From Clostridiales bacterium oral taxon 876 str. F0540 (GTDB lineage: Bacteria; Bacillota; Clostridia; Clostridiales; Clostridiaceae), in the NCBI GenBank assembly GCA_000466585.1, contig KE993490.1, positions 38,562 to 102,561 on the forward strand: a stretch of DNA of 64,000 nt, given 5' to 3'. How positions within the stretch are numbered: the first letter of the stretch is position 1; each line of letters starts with the position of its first letter. A model generated the notes under the pieces. The model was not told where the DNA came from and did not search any database. It was given only the letters and a program-made list of their open reading frames with translations. Shown here piece after piece: positions 43,036 to 52,096 of the stretch. Made by a program: the position numbers and the translations under genes.

Positions 43036-43404
43036 ATGGAAGAAAAAATAAATATCGAAAACTGCAGTTGTACAATTATACATGAAGATGTTGTTAATAA
43101 GGTTAAAGATTGTATACCGCGAGAGGAAATGCTTTACGACTTAGCTGACTTGTTTAAAATACTTGGAGATTCAACCAGAATAAAGATATTATGTGCGCTG
43201 TTTCAAGCAGAAATGTGTGTATGTGATATAGCAGCACTACTTGGAATGACACAATCAGCAATTTCACATCAGTTAAGAGTTTTAAAACAAGCAAGACTTG
43301 TGAAAAACAGAAAAGAAGGAAAAGTTGTTTATTATTCATTGGAAGATGAACATGTTAAGAGCATCTTTGATCAAGGCCTAATTCATATAGCAGAAAAAAA
43401 TTAA
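43036..43404 (+). CDS. cadC: ArsR/SmtB family metal-sensing repressor (CadC-like)
   Basis: This 122-residue winged-helix protein has LFKILGDSTRIKILCALFQA and MCVCDIAALLGMTQSAISHQ, then LRVLKQARLVKNRKEGKVVY. MCVCDIA carries the alpha3 Cys pair of cadmium/lead-sensing CadC/CmtR-like members. Extra Cys residues lie in the N-terminal tail (ENCSCTI), also as in CadC. It should dissociate from DNA on binding Cd, Pb or Zn. It lies 24 bp before the ATPase gene. Confidence 0.88.
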   Translation: MEEKINIENCSCTIIHEDVVNKVKDCIPREEMLYDLADLFKILGDSTRIKILCALFQAEMCVCDIAALLGMTQSAISHQLRVLKQARLVKNRKEGKVVYYSLEDEHVKSIFDQGLIHIAEKN

Positions 43405-43427
43405 GCTTTTTAGGGGAGGGGATAATA

Positions 43428-45914
43428 ATGAGTAAGGAAATAAAAAAGATTAATATCAAAAATAATATTAAGCTAGAACCCCAAAATATTAAACATAAAA
43501 ATGTAAATTTTGAACTATCACAAAACAGCATAAAAAAAGAATTAATTCTAGATGGCTTAGACTGTGCTAGCTGCGCAACTAAGATAGAAGATAAAGTTTC
43601 AAAAATAGAAGGAATTAAATCTGCTAATATGAATTTTGTGACTAAAACTCTTACTGTTGAAATAGGTGAGATAAATAGGACCAATGAACTAATTGCAGCA
43701 ACTAAAAATATGGTTCAAAATATTGAAGCACATGTAAAGGTGAGAGAAAAACAAACTGATAAGGTTATTAAAAGGACATTAATGCTTGACGGACTTGGCT
43801 GTGCGAATTGTGCTGCTAAGATTGAAAAAGAGAGCAGCAACATTTCAGGCGTAAGGTCAGTATCAGTAGATTTTGTATCACAAAAATTAAATTTAGAATT
43901 AGTTAATGCATCAAATCAAGATGCTATAATTGAAAAAGTTAAAGGAATTGTCAAGAGAATTGAACCTGATGTTAAGGTTATTGAAATTCAAAATAAGAAT
44001 AAAGCATCAAAAGACGAAACTCATGAGCATGAACACGAGCACGAGCATAGTCATGAGCATGGAGAGAGCAACAAAATTGAAATAATAAAATTATCAGTTG
44101 GTGCAGCAATCTTTGCAATAGCAACTGCGCTAAAGCTGCCTAACTATTTGGAACTTATTTTATACCTAATAAGTTATGTTATAGTAGGTGGAGAAGTAGT
44201 TTTAAGAGCACTTAAGAATATAAGCAGAGGGCAAGTTTTTGATGAAAACTTCCTTATGAGTATAGCAACTATCGGTGCATTTGCTATAGGCAGCTATCCA
44301 GAAGGTGTAGCAGTTATGCTGTTTTATCAGTTAGGAGAAATATTCCAAGGTATAGCTGTTAATCGCTCAAGAAAATCAATTTCTGCTCTTATGGATATAA
44401 GACCGGATTTTGCTAACTTAAAGGTTAATGATGAACTTAAAAAGGTATCTCCGGAAGAGGTTGGCATAGGTGATATTATTGTTGTAAAACCGGGAGAAAA
44501 AGTTCCTCTGGATGGTAAGGTAATAGACGGAAGTTCTATGGTAGACACTTCTGCTTTAACCGGTGAGTCCGTTCCTAGAGAAGTAGGTACAGGGGACAGC
44601 ATTTTAGGTGGAGTTATTAATAAAAATGGTCTTTTAACCATTGAAGTAGAGAAAGAGTTTGGAGATTCAACTGTTGCAAAGATACTTGATTTAGTTGAAA
44701 ATGCAAGCAGCAAGAAAGCCCCAACAGAGAATTTCATAACAAAGTTTGCCAGATACTATACACCGGTGGTTGTTTTTTCAGCAGTAGCATTAGCAGTAAT
44801 TCCAACTCTTGTTATAGAAGGAGCAGTATTTTCAGATTGGCTATATAGAGCATTAGCATTTTTAGTAGTATCTTGTCCTTGTGCTCTTGTAGTATCTATA
44901 CCGCTTGGTTTCTTTGGAGGCATAGGTGGTGCATCTAAAAATGGAATACTTGTAAAGGGCGGAAACTATCTTGAAGCATTAAATGATGTTGAAGTTGTGG
45001 TTTTTGACAAGACCGGAACTCTGACAAAAGGAGTATTTAAGGTAACAGAGGTAAAGCCTCAAAACAATATCTCTGAAGATGAGCTTATAGCTTATGCTGC
45101 TTATGCAGAAAGCTATTCTAATCACCCAATAGCAACTTCAATACTAAAAGCCTATGGTAAAGAAATAGTTAAAGATGCTGTAAAAGATTATGAAGAAGTA
45201 TCTGGACATGGTGTTAAAGTTGTTGTTGAAGGCAGAGAAGTACTAGCAGGTAATTATAAGCTTATGGATAAAGAAAATATTGCTTATAGCCAGGTAGAAA
45301 CTATAGGTACAGTAGTTCATGTAGCTGTAGATAAAGAATATACGGGATATATAGTAATATCTGATGAAATTAAAGAAGACTCAGTAAAAGCAATTAAGGC
45401 TTTAAAAGCTATGGGAGTTAAGAAGACAGTAATGCTTACAGGTGATAATAAGACTGTTGGTACTAAAGTTGCAGATAAGTTAGGCTTGGATGAAGTGTAT
45501 GCAGAGCTGTTACCGGACCAAAAGGTTGAAAAGGTAGAATTATTGTTTAAAGAAAAATCACCAAAAGGTAAGATCGTATTTGTCGGAGATGGAATTAATG
45601 ATGCTCCGGTTCTTGCTAGAGCAGATATAGGTATTGCAATGGGTGGAGTTGGTTCTGATGCTGCTATAGAAGCTGCGGATGTAGTTATCATGACAGATGA
45701 ACCTTCAAAAATTGCCTCAGCTATAAAAGTAGCAAAAAGAACAAGAACTATAGTAATGCAAAATATTATTTTTGCTTTAGGTATTAAGGTTATCTTATTA
45801 ATTCTTGTAGCTTTAGGACTAGGTACTATGTGGGAAGCAGTGTTTGGTGATGTAGGAGTAACAGTGCTTGCGGTGTTAAACTCTATGAGAGCTATGAAAA
45901 CAAAAAATATATAG
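43428..45914 (+). CDS. cadA: Heavy-metal P1B-type ATPase (Cd/Zn/Pb exporter)
   Basis: This 828-residue protein has two N-terminal metal-binding domains with CASC and CANC motifs (about residues 44 and 122) and a His/Glu-rich linker (EHEHEHEHSHEHGES) at about 203. The transmembrane core has the ion-path motif SCPCALV with Cys483 and Cys485. DKTGT phosphorylation Asp is at 527 and VGDGIND at 719-725. CPC plus the CadC-like partner marks an efflux ATPase for Cd2+, Zn2+ or Pb2+. The gene is complete and ends at a strong terminator. Confidence 0.93.
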   Translation: MSKEIKKINIKNNIKLEPQNIKHKNVNFELSQNSIKKELILDGLDCASCATKIEDKVSKIEGIKSANMNFVTKTLTVEIGEINRTNELIAATKNMVQNIEAHVKVREKQTDKVIKRTLMLDGLGCANCAAKIEKESSNISGVRSVSVDFVSQKLNLELVNASNQDAIIEKVKGIVKRIEPDVKVIEIQNKNKASKDETHEHEHEHEHSHEHGESNKIEIIKLSVGAAIFAIATALKLPNYLELILYLISYVIVGGEVVLRALKNISRGQVFDENFLMSIATIGAFAIGSYPEGVAVMLFYQLGEIFQGIAVNRSRKSISALMDIRPDFANLKVNDELKKVSPEEVGIGDIIVVKPGEKVPLDGKVIDGSSMVDTSALTGESVPREVGTGDSILGGVINKNGLLTIEVEKEFGDSTVAKILDLVENASSKKAPTENFITKFARYYTPVVVFSAVALAVIPTLVIEGAVFSDWLYRALAFLVVSCPCALVVSIPLGFFGGIGGASKNGILVKGGNYLEALNDVEVVVFDKTGTLTKGVFKVTEVKPQNNISEDELIAYAAYAESYSNHPIATSILKAYGKEIVKDAVKDYEEVSGHGVKVVVEGREVLAGNYKLMDKENIAYSQVETIGTVVHVAVDKEYTGYIVISDEIKEDSVKAIKALKAMGVKKTVMLTGDNKTVGTKVADKLGLDEVYAELLPDQKVEKVELLFKEKSPKGKIVFVGDGINDAPVLARADIGIAMGGVGSDAAIEAADVVIMTDEPSKIASAIKVAKRTRTIVMQNIIFALGIKVILLILVALGLGTMWEAVFGDVGVTVLAVLNSMRAMKTKNI

Positions 45915-45922
45915 TCATTTTT

Positions 45923-45965
45923 AGTGCAGCCATTGCATTGTATAATACAATGGCTGCACTTTTTT
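45923..45965 (+). terminator. Intrinsic terminator after cadA
   Basis: AGTGCAGCCATTG pairs with CAATGGCTGCACT around an AT-rich loop, followed by T residues, 9 bp after the cadA stop. Confidence 0.93.
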
Positions 45966-46144
45966 AATTATATGCAGGAGAAATAATACATAATATAGAA
46001 ATAGGTAAATACAAGTATAAATTGTCTGCTGAAATTGGGTGGAGGCATTCAATTAAGGCAAATGGATTAAAGAGAAAAGATTTATTTATGAAAAAGTAGG
46101 CTCTATACTGAAAGAAGTTTCGTAATTTATATTGATTCTTATGG

Positions 46145-46171
46145 TAAAGATTTATAAAAATAGTACGATAA
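46145..46171 (+). promoter_or_regulatory. Sigma-D (sigma-28) type flagellar promoter
   Basis: TAAA (46145-46148), a 15-bp spacer, then TACGATAA (46164-46171). The consensus is TAAA-N15-GCCGATAA; only the first two bases of the -10 block differ. It lies about 70 bp upstream of the flagellin start. In the remaining 326-bp gap after cadA I see only the cadA terminator and a 42-codon frame without an ATG (45970-46100), which may be a decayed gene. Confidence 0.75.
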
Positions 46172-46204
46172 CAGTAATGGTACAATTGTGGAAAATAGGA
46201 AAAT

Positions 46205-46240
46205 TGAGGAGGGAGCTGAAGCTCTAGGGAGGAGTTTATT
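46205..46240 (+). promoter_or_regulatory. Flagellin 5' leader with duplicated GGAGG sites around a hairpin
   Basis: GAGGAGGG is followed by the hairpin GAGC-TGAA-GCTC (46213-46224), then AGGGAGGAG before the ATG. GGA motifs on each side of and within a small stem are the pattern bound by CsrA in flagellin leaders such as Bacillus hag. This is inferred from the pattern only. Confidence 0.4.
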
Positions 46241-47059
46241 ATGATAATTGGATATAATGCTAATGCAGCATTTGCATATAGACAAATGTCTATTCTTCAG
46301 GGCAAAATCAGCAAATCCATGCAAAGACTATCCTCAGGCTTGAGAATAAACAGCGCAGCAGATGATCCGGCGGGGCTTGCAATTTCTGAGAGAATGAGAG
46401 GACAAATTAGAGGATTGCAGGTAGCTTCAAGAAATGCTCAAGATGGCATTTCTATGCTCCAAACTGCAGAAGGAGCATTAAATGAAACTCATGCTATGCT
46501 GCAGAGAATGAATGAGTTGGCAGTGCAAGCAGCTAACGGCACATATTCTGATAAGGATAGAGCACAAATAGATAAAGAATTTCAGCAATTAAAAGAAGAA
46601 ATATCGAGAAGTGCTAATCAAACTGAGTTTAATACTAAGCCACTGTTGGGAAAGGATAATAATGAAATCATAATACAAATAGGAGCTAACGCAAATCAGA
46701 ACATGTCTATAAAGCTAGAGTCTATGACATCAGGTTCATTAAATTTAGATGATGTTGATATATTAACACAGGAAAATGCTTCTAAAGCAATAAAGAAGGT
46801 TCAGGAGGCAATTGACAAGACATCTTCTTTTAGAGGAACACTAGGTGCGTATGAAAATAGATTGGAACATGTAATTTCAATAAATGATAATACCGCTGAA
46901 AATCTTGAGGCTGCAGACTCCAGAATAAGAGATGCTGATATTGCAAAGGAAATGATGGAATACGCGAAGAACAGTATTTTATATCAAGTTGCACAAGCGA
47001 TGCTTGCACAAGCTAATCAGCAGAATAAAAATGTATTGGAACTGTTAAAAAGTTTGTAA
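46241..47059 (+). CDS. hag: Flagellin
   Basis: This 272-residue protein has the conserved D0/D1 N-terminus (MIIGYNANAAFAYRQMSIL, SMQRLSSGLRINSAADDPAG, ISMLQTAEGAL) and C-terminus (RIRDADIAKEMMEYAKNSIL, AQAMLAQANQQNKNVLELL). The hypervariable D2/D3 region is almost absent, as in short clostridial flagellins. It forms the flagellar filament after type III export. No other flagellar gene lies in the window, so this is an orphan copy. A sigma-D promoter and a GGA-rich leader precede it. Confidence 0.95.
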   Translation: MIIGYNANAAFAYRQMSILQGKISKSMQRLSSGLRINSAADDPAGLAISERMRGQIRGLQVASRNAQDGISMLQTAEGALNETHAMLQRMNELAVQAANGTYSDKDRAQIDKEFQQLKEEISRSANQTEFNTKPLLGKDNNEIIIQIGANANQNMSIKLESMTSGSLNLDDVDILTQENASKAIKKVQEAIDKTSSFRGTLGAYENRLEHVISINDNTAENLEAADSRIRDADIAKEMMEYAKNSILYQVAQAMLAQANQQNKNVLELLKSL

Positions 47060-47088
47060 TAATATCATGATTATATTTTTGAATAATA

Positions 47089-47119
47089 TTGACTGTCACC
47101 TTGGGGGATAGATTATCAT
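47089..47119 (+). promoter_or_regulatory. MerR-type promoter with a 19-bp spacer
   Basis: TTGACT (47089-47094) and TATCAT (47114-47119) are separated by 19 bp, two longer than normal. The spacer is rich in the GTCACCTTGGGGGATAG segment. This geometry is characteristic of promoters twisted by MerR-family activators, and the next gene encodes one, so it is probably autoregulated. Confidence 0.65.
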
Positions 47120-47137
47120 GATTTTGAGGTGATAAAA

Positions 47138-48028
47138 TTGTTAATTAATCAAATATGTAAAGAATGTTCTCTCACGAAAAAGGCGATAGAATATTATGAA
47201 AAGCAGGGGCTTATAAGTCCTCAAATTGCTGAGAATGGTTATAGAAATTATACTGATAAGGATGTTTATTTGTTAAAAGAAATATCTTTGTTAAGACAAT
47301 TGAGTTTAAGTATTTCAGACATTAAAAATATAATATTAAGCAAAAGTAAGTCTGCAGCCTTGTCAAGGCATAAATATTTATTGAGTTTAAAAATTGAAAA
47401 AGCTGCCCTGCAGCAGAAGTGTCTTGAAAATTTAATAGAGAGCTATGATATAAGCAGGGAATTAAAATATATTGAAACCAATATTAATCCGTTGTTTACA
47501 ATTAAGGAGAAGCTTCTAATGTCCTTTCCCGGCAGCTATGGAATGTATCTGTGCGTGCATTTTGGACCGTACTTAAATGAAAAAATTGATAGTGAAGAAA
47601 AGGAAAAGGCCTATTCGAAAATAGTTAACTTTCTTGATAGTGTTCCTAAACTGGATATAACTGAGGAAGTGGAAGAATACCTAGAAAATTCTCTTGCTTT
47701 TATGAAAGAAGCAGATATGGATAAGATGAATAATCAGGTTCTAAGTGCGGTTGAAGATGTTCATAAGTATATTGAAAATAATAAAAATTTTATTGAAGAA
47801 TATATGAAAGTACGTGCATCCAAAGAATTTAAAGAAAGTGAGGCATATAAGTTTCAGCAGCTGTTATTAGACTTTAACAAAAGCAGCGGCTACTATGATA
47901 TTTTTATTCCAAATTTAAAGATTTTAAGTTCATCTTATCGTGAATATTCATCCAAACTTCAAGAGGCAAACAAATTGCTTATTGAAAGATATCCTGAGAT
48001 GAAAAATTTATATTATGATAATATATAG
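47138..48028 (+). CDS. MerR family transcriptional regulator, TTG start
   Basis: GAGGTGA (47126-47132) sets TTG 47138 as the start rather than GTG 47129, giving 296 residues. The winged-helix head (MLINQICKECSLTKKAIEYY, EKQGLISPQIAENGYRNYTD) and the dimer helix LSISDIKNIILSKS are typical MerR. The 200-residue effector domain is helical and not recognised, so the ligand is unknown. It may control the EamA transporter that starts 43 bp downstream. Confidence 0.85.
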   Translation: MLINQICKECSLTKKAIEYYEKQGLISPQIAENGYRNYTDKDVYLLKEISLLRQLSLSISDIKNIILSKSKSAALSRHKYLLSLKIEKAALQQKCLENLIESYDISRELKYIETNINPLFTIKEKLLMSFPGSYGMYLCVHFGPYLNEKIDSEEKEKAYSKIVNFLDSVPKLDITEEVEEYLENSLAFMKEADMDKMNNQVLSAVEDVHKYIENNKNFIEEYMKVRASKEFKESEAYKFQQLLLDFNKSSGYYDIFIPNLKILSSSYREYSSKLQEANKLLIERYPEMKNLYYDNI

Positions 48029-48071
48029 TTTAAGAATATTTTTATGATGGATGAAAATATGAGGTAGCACT

Positions 48072-48923
48072 ATGACAGAAAAAAATAAGAGTTTAATGGA
48101 AATACATTTTGCTGTTTTTCTATTTGGTATAGCAGGTTTGTTTGGAAAACTGCTATCTTTGCCGTCAATAATAATTGTTCTTGGAAGAGTATGCTTTTCC
48201 AGCATTTTTTTATTGATTTTAATAATTTATATTAAAGAAAATATTAAATTAAAGCAAAGAAAACACTATTTTTATTTAGTGATAATGGGTGTAATATTAG
48301 CAATTCATTGGTGCACTTTTTTTAAAGCAATTCAAGTATCTACAGTAGCAATAGGACTGCTTACCTTTTCTACGTTTCCGGTGTTTGTGACCTTTCTCGA
48401 ACCTTATTTTTTTAAAGAAGAACTTAGTCTTATGGATATTATACTTGCAGTTATTACATTTTTAGGAGTAATTCTTGTAGTCCCAAGGTTTGAACTTAGC
48501 AACAATTTAACAGAGGGAGCTTTATGGGGAATAATATCAGGCTTTACCTATGCAATTTTATCAATGCTTAATAGGAAGTATGTAAGAGAATACTCCAGTT
48601 CAGTAATTGCTTTTTATGAGCAATTTATAGCGACCATAGCACTTAGTCCTTTTATATTTTTCTATAAGCCCCACATTGTGGTCAACGATTTGATTCTTCT
48701 GTTACTTCTTGGTATTATTTTTACTGGGGTATCTCATTTAATCTTTATAGATGGTTTAAAAAATGTGAAAACCCAAACAGCAGGGGTTATCTCCAGCTTG
48801 GAGCCTGTATACGGCATTATATTTGCTGTTTTTTTATTGAAGGAAATTCCAACGTTAAGAGAAGTACTTGGAGGAAGTATTATTTTAGGTACTGTGTTTT
48901 ATTCCACTATAAGATCCAAGTAA
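48072..48923 (+). CDS. EamA/DMT superfamily transporter
   Basis: This 283-residue protein has ten hydrophobic segments in two repeats. The first repeat holds FGIAGLFGKLLSLPSIIIVL and STVAIGLLTFSTFPVFVTFL. The second holds GALWGIISGFTYAILSMLNR and VKTQTAGVISSLEPVYGIIF, the characteristic EamA S-x-x-x-x-L-x-P-V segments. Members export amino acids or drugs. Its place after a MerR regulator suggests an inducible exporter. Confidence 0.85.
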   Translation: MTEKNKSLMEIHFAVFLFGIAGLFGKLLSLPSIIIVLGRVCFSSIFLLILIIYIKENIKLKQRKHYFYLVIMGVILAIHWCTFFKAIQVSTVAIGLLTFSTFPVFVTFLEPYFFKEELSLMDIILAVITFLGVILVVPRFELSNNLTEGALWGIISGFTYAILSMLNRKYVREYSSSVIAFYEQFIATIALSPFIFFYKPHIVVNDLILLLLLGIIFTGVSHLIFIDGLKNVKTQTAGVISSLEPVYGIIFAVFLLKEIPTLREVLGGSIILGTVFYSTIRSK

Positions 48924-48963
48924 GCAATGGAATTAAGGAAGTATTGGAAGAAGGTAAATTACT

Positions 48964-50133
48964 ATGATTATTAAAAATCAACTTACAAAAAGAAAATACG
49001 GAAAGCTTATTTTATCAGAGCTCATGTTTGGAGGAAAAGTCAGCCTAATAATATTAGCACTATACTGTTTGCTGTGGAGAATAATGTATTCTATAGCAAA
49101 AGTAGGACAGTTAAAAAGAAACGTACCAGTATTTTCAGGAATTGCCTTTCTTTTGCTAGTGGTACTAATACTAGTTATAATTTTTTACAGAAGGCATATG
49201 AAAAATAATTTTATATATAAGAGCGAAACTGAATTTAATATAGATAGTGCTCAATTGGCTATAGGATTATCTGGAACTTACGATAAAGTTATATATAAAT
49301 GGGATGATCTAACTAAGATAAAAGAAAACAATAAGTGGTACTTCTTGTTTTTTAAAGATAAAGCTATTCTTCCTATCTCAAAGAATATAGAAAGCAGCTT
49401 ACTTGAAGAGTTGAAGGGGTATTTTGCTTCATTCAGATCTATTAGAAAAAGCTATAAAGGATTAACAGCAGCAGTGCTTGTACTTGTTACAGTAATAGGA
49501 ACATATTTTGTAGGCAAGTGTGCTGTAAATTTTAATGGAGACTTATCTTGGAAGATCAGGGAACTGAAAACGGATAAAAAAGTTAGTGTAAATGAAATTA
49601 ATTTTTACACGTCTAAACTTGAAGGAATAATGAAATATGTACAAGAAAAGGAGAAATTAGAGCCTAATTTAATGACCAATAGCGTTGATATTAAGTTTAA
49701 AAAGGATGGAACAATTACAAGTATTGATACATATATTTATGGTTTTGATGAAAATTATAATTTAAAGTCAGGATACTTGGTTTATTACGATAAGGCTAAG
49801 GGGGATAAAATAACAATCCATAAGCAGGATTGGGGCTCCGGAGGAACAACAAAATATAATCAGGACAATGATTTGTCTATCATAATAAATATGCTGAATA
49901 AGATACCTGTTGAGCAGGACGTAAAGCAGTGGAATGAGTCAGGATATGCAATTATGTACAAGGGAATACGAAGCTTTGGTTATAATCTTGAAGGCATTCG
50001 ATTTATAGATAAAAACGGCGAGGTAACAATTCCTAAAATAGCACAGCAGGAAATTAAAGGCCCAGCTGTATCAGTATATTGTCCAGGTAAGGAACAGAGT
50101 CTTATTCCTAAGCGTTATGTATACAAAAAGTAG
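48964..50133 (+). CDS. Membrane protein with YcxB-like domain and extracytoplasmic domain
   Basis: This 389-residue protein starts with two hydrophobic segments (KVSLIILALYCLLWRIMYSI; PVFSGIAFLLLVVLILVIIF). FNIDSAQLAIGLSGTYDKVI, then YKWDDLTKIKENNKWYFLFF resembles YcxB-type membrane-associated domains. A third hydrophobic segment (AAVLVLVTVIGTYFVGKCAV) separates it from a Lys-rich C-terminal domain, probably outside the cell. Function is not assigned. A bidirectional terminator follows. Confidence 0.6.
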   Translation: MIIKNQLTKRKYGKLILSELMFGGKVSLIILALYCLLWRIMYSIAKVGQLKRNVPVFSGIAFLLLVVLILVIIFYRRHMKNNFIYKSETEFNIDSAQLAIGLSGTYDKVIYKWDDLTKIKENNKWYFLFFKDKAILPISKNIESSLLEELKGYFASFRSIRKSYKGLTAAVLVLVTVIGTYFVGKCAVNFNGDLSWKIRELKTDKKVSVNEINFYTSKLEGIMKYVQEKEKLEPNLMTNSVDIKFKKDGTITSIDTYIYGFDENYNLKSGYLVYYDKAKGDKITIHKQDWGSGGTTKYNQDNDLSIIINMLNKIPVEQDVKQWNESGYAIMYKGIRSFGYNLEGIRFIDKNGEVTIPKIAQQEIKGPAVSVYCPGKEQSLIPKRYVYKK

Positions 50134-50181
50134 ATTGGCCGGCGTAGATAATTGGAGTAATTACTAAATGAGTATAATATA

Positions 50182-50226
50182 AATAGCAGCTCTGCGGTAT
50201 TAAAATTACCCTGAGCTGCTATTTTA
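50182..50226. terminator. Bidirectional terminator
   Basis: AATAGCAGCTC pairs with GAGCTGCTATT, with A/T runs on both outer sides. It separates the plus-strand 48964 gene from the minus-strand ABC operon and can serve both. Confidence 0.85.
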
Positions 50227-50231
50227 AAGCC

Positions 50232-51017
50232 TTAGTCTAAATTAAGCTTTTTCTTAAAGATATAATTTGTTCCAAGGTAGAAACAGGAAGAGCCGGCAGC
50301 AAGAATTATTATAGAAGTCGGTAGAATTACTTTAGGAAGTACGGAAATTCCTAACTCTATATTTGAATTAAATGCTCCGAAGATAACTAACACTATAATC
50401 ATAGCAAACTGAATAACTGTGTAAATTGCTATATAGGATATAAAGGAACCAATAATCTTATGCTTTGAAAATAATTGCCCTAAGGCTATAGAAGTATATA
50501 TCATCAGTATATTTGTGATTAAGCTTAAAAGTATCATAACAATTCCTTCAACAAGAGCCAATATCCACTTTCCGCCGAAGTCTCTATTTAAGCTTGTTAT
50601 AGCATCCTTTACTGCGTTTATAATATTAACAAAATCAGCTTGCGATGAAAATGCAATGAACAAGGAAATCAAAACTGCAGCAACGCTTATAATAGTCCAA
50701 AGTACTGTAATTATGAGCTTAGAGGTAATAAGCTCATGAGTTTTAGTTGGTAGTGTAAACATTAAATAACCTTCGTCTGTGAGAAGATTTTTATAAAATC
50801 TTACAATCATGTATATAACAGTTACAATTAACACTGCAAAAATTGATATTACATAGCTTATCATGAGAAAGGTGTTAACAATTTTAAATACTACCTCTTG
50901 ATTATTGAAGTTAAATACAAAGCGGTTAACTATAGATAAAACAAGCAATATTAAATACAAAGGTAGCAAAAGCCTTGAAGTTGCCTTTAACTCATATTTC
51001 ATTAACTTATTTAGCAT
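50232..51017 (-). CDS. ABC-2 type transporter permease
   Basis: This 261-residue protein has about six hydrophobic segments (LLLPLYLILLVLSIVNRFVF; YVISIFAVLIVTVIYMIVRF; TVLWTIISVAAVLISLFIAF; ILMIYTSIALGQLF; FAMIIVLVIFGAFN; VILPTSIIILAAGSSCFYLG). This matches the YtrC/D or YhcH-type permeases of GntR-ABC operons. It starts 7 bp inside the ATPase gene, so translation is coupled. It probably exports a cell-wall-active or peptide compound; the substrate is inferred. Confidence 0.8.
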   Translation of the reverse strand: MLNKLMKYELKATSRLLLPLYLILLVLSIVNRFVFNFNNQEVVFKIVNTFLMISYVISIFAVLIVTVIYMIVRFYKNLLTDEGYLMFTLPTKTHELITSKLIITVLWTIISVAAVLISLFIAFSSQADFVNIINAVKDAITSLNRDFGGKWILALVEGIVMILLSLITNILMIYTSIALGQLFSKHKIIGSFISYIAIYTVIQFAMIIVLVIFGAFNSNIELGISVLPKVILPTSIIILAAGSSCFYLGTNYIFKKKLNLD

Positions 51018-51709
51018 TTGAATACCTCCCTGAACAATGAATCTACAGATTTACCTTCCTTTGCTCGTACATCATCCACTGAAGAGTGGAGAGTAACAGT
51101 ACCATTTTTTATAAATATAACCTCATCTAATATATTTTCGATTTCTGCAATAAGATGAGTAGAAATTAATACTGTCGCGTTTTCATTGTAGTTACTGATT
51201 ATTGTATTGAGAATATAATCTCTTGAAGCAGGATCAACTCCCCCAATTGGCTCGTCTAAGCAATAAAGCTCTGCACTTCGGCTCATAACTAAAATGAGCT
51301 GTACTTTTTCCTTTGTGCCCTTCGATAAAGTTTTAAGTTTTCTGCTAGGATCGATCTGAAGACGGCTAAGCATGTCATGGGCTTTATTTGCATCAAAATC
51401 ACTATAAAAATCCTTAAAGAAAGCCACAAGTTCATTTACCTTCATCCAATCATTAAGATAAGTTCTCTCGGGAAGGTAGGATACTATTTTTTTAGTTTCA
51501 ATTCCAGGTTCCCTGCCTGCAATCTGAATTTTACCTGTATCGGGAACTAAAAGACCATTGATAATTTTTAAAAATGTAGATTTTCCGCTTCCGTTAGGTC
51601 CTAACAGCCCTATAATACGACCTTTCTCTAAAGTTAGATTAAAATCTGAAAGAGCAGCAAAACCTGAAAATCTTTTTGATAAAGATTGGCAATCTAAAAT
51701 TGTACTCAT
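51011..51709 (-). CDS. ABC transporter ATP-binding protein (YtrB-like)
   Basis: This 232-residue protein has Walker A GLLGPNGSGKSTFLK (about residue 34), the Q-loop in IVSYLPERTYL, the signature LSKGTKEKVQL (variant of LSGGQ), Walker B LYCLDEPIGGVDPASRD and the H-loop VLISTHLI. It is the NBD for the adjacent permease. Its start overlaps the stop of the GntR gene by four bases (ATGA), so the three genes are tightly coupled. Confidence 0.9.
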   Translation of the reverse strand: MSTILDCQSLSKRFSGFAALSDFNLTLEKGRIIGLLGPNGSGKSTFLKIINGLLVPDTGKIQIAGREPGIETKKIVSYLPERTYLNDWMKVNELVAFFKDFYSDFDANKAHDMLSRLQIDPSRKLKTLSKGTKEKVQLILVMSRSAELYCLDEPIGGVDPASRDYILNTIISNYNENATVLISTHLIAEIENILDEVIFIKNGTVTLHSSVDDVRAKEGKSVDSLFREVFKC

Positions 51710-52077
51710 TTCTCCATCTCCTTTACTGTTTCTGATAAAATTGATAAAACTTCTTCCTTTTCATAGCCAAGCTGACTCATTTTGTCTAGAAAATCTATTA
51801 CTAAGTTCTTGGCAGATTGTTTCTTCAGTTCTTTAATTAACGATAAATCAGATGTAATATATCTTCCGCTTGTACGATTGCTGTAAACAAGCCCAGTTCG
51901 CTCCAGTTCTGCAAGAGCCTTTTGCATAGTGTTTGGATTGACAGAAGCTTCTGCGGCTAAATCCCTCACAGAAGGAAGTTTATCAGCAGGCTTGAAATAC
52001 CCTGAAATAATTGATGCCTGGATCTGCTCTATTAGCTGTATATAAACCGGTCTTTCCGAGTTAATATCCCACTGCAT
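51706..52077 (-). CDS. ytrA: GntR family repressor, YtrA subgroup
   Basis: ATG 52077 (after GAGGAG) gives 123 residues; an upstream in-frame ATG at 52095 lies before the SD. The winged helix is clear: PVYIQLIEQIQASIISGYFK, ADKLPSVRDLAAEASVNPNT and MQKALAELERTGLVYSNRTS. The short C-terminal helical tail marks the YtrA subgroup, normally co-transcribed with ABC-2 transporters. It should bind the palindrome at 52097-52128 and repress its own operon. Confidence 0.88.
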   Translation of the reverse strand: MQWDINSERPVYIQLIEQIQASIISGYFKPADKLPSVRDLAAEASVNPNTMQKALAELERTGLVYSNRTSGRYITSDLSLIKELKKQSAKNLVIDFLDKMSQLGYEKEEVLSILSETVKEMEK

Positions 52078-52096
52078 CTTCAAAACTCCTCTCATA

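Noticed and set aside
44327..45691. Long antisense open frames across cadA
   Set aside because: They mirror the codon structure of the strongly supported cadA gene, show repetitive Ser/Thr/Ile composition and lack SD sites.
45970..46100. 42-codon frame before the flagellin promoter
   Set aside because: No start codon or SD; recorded only as a possible remnant.
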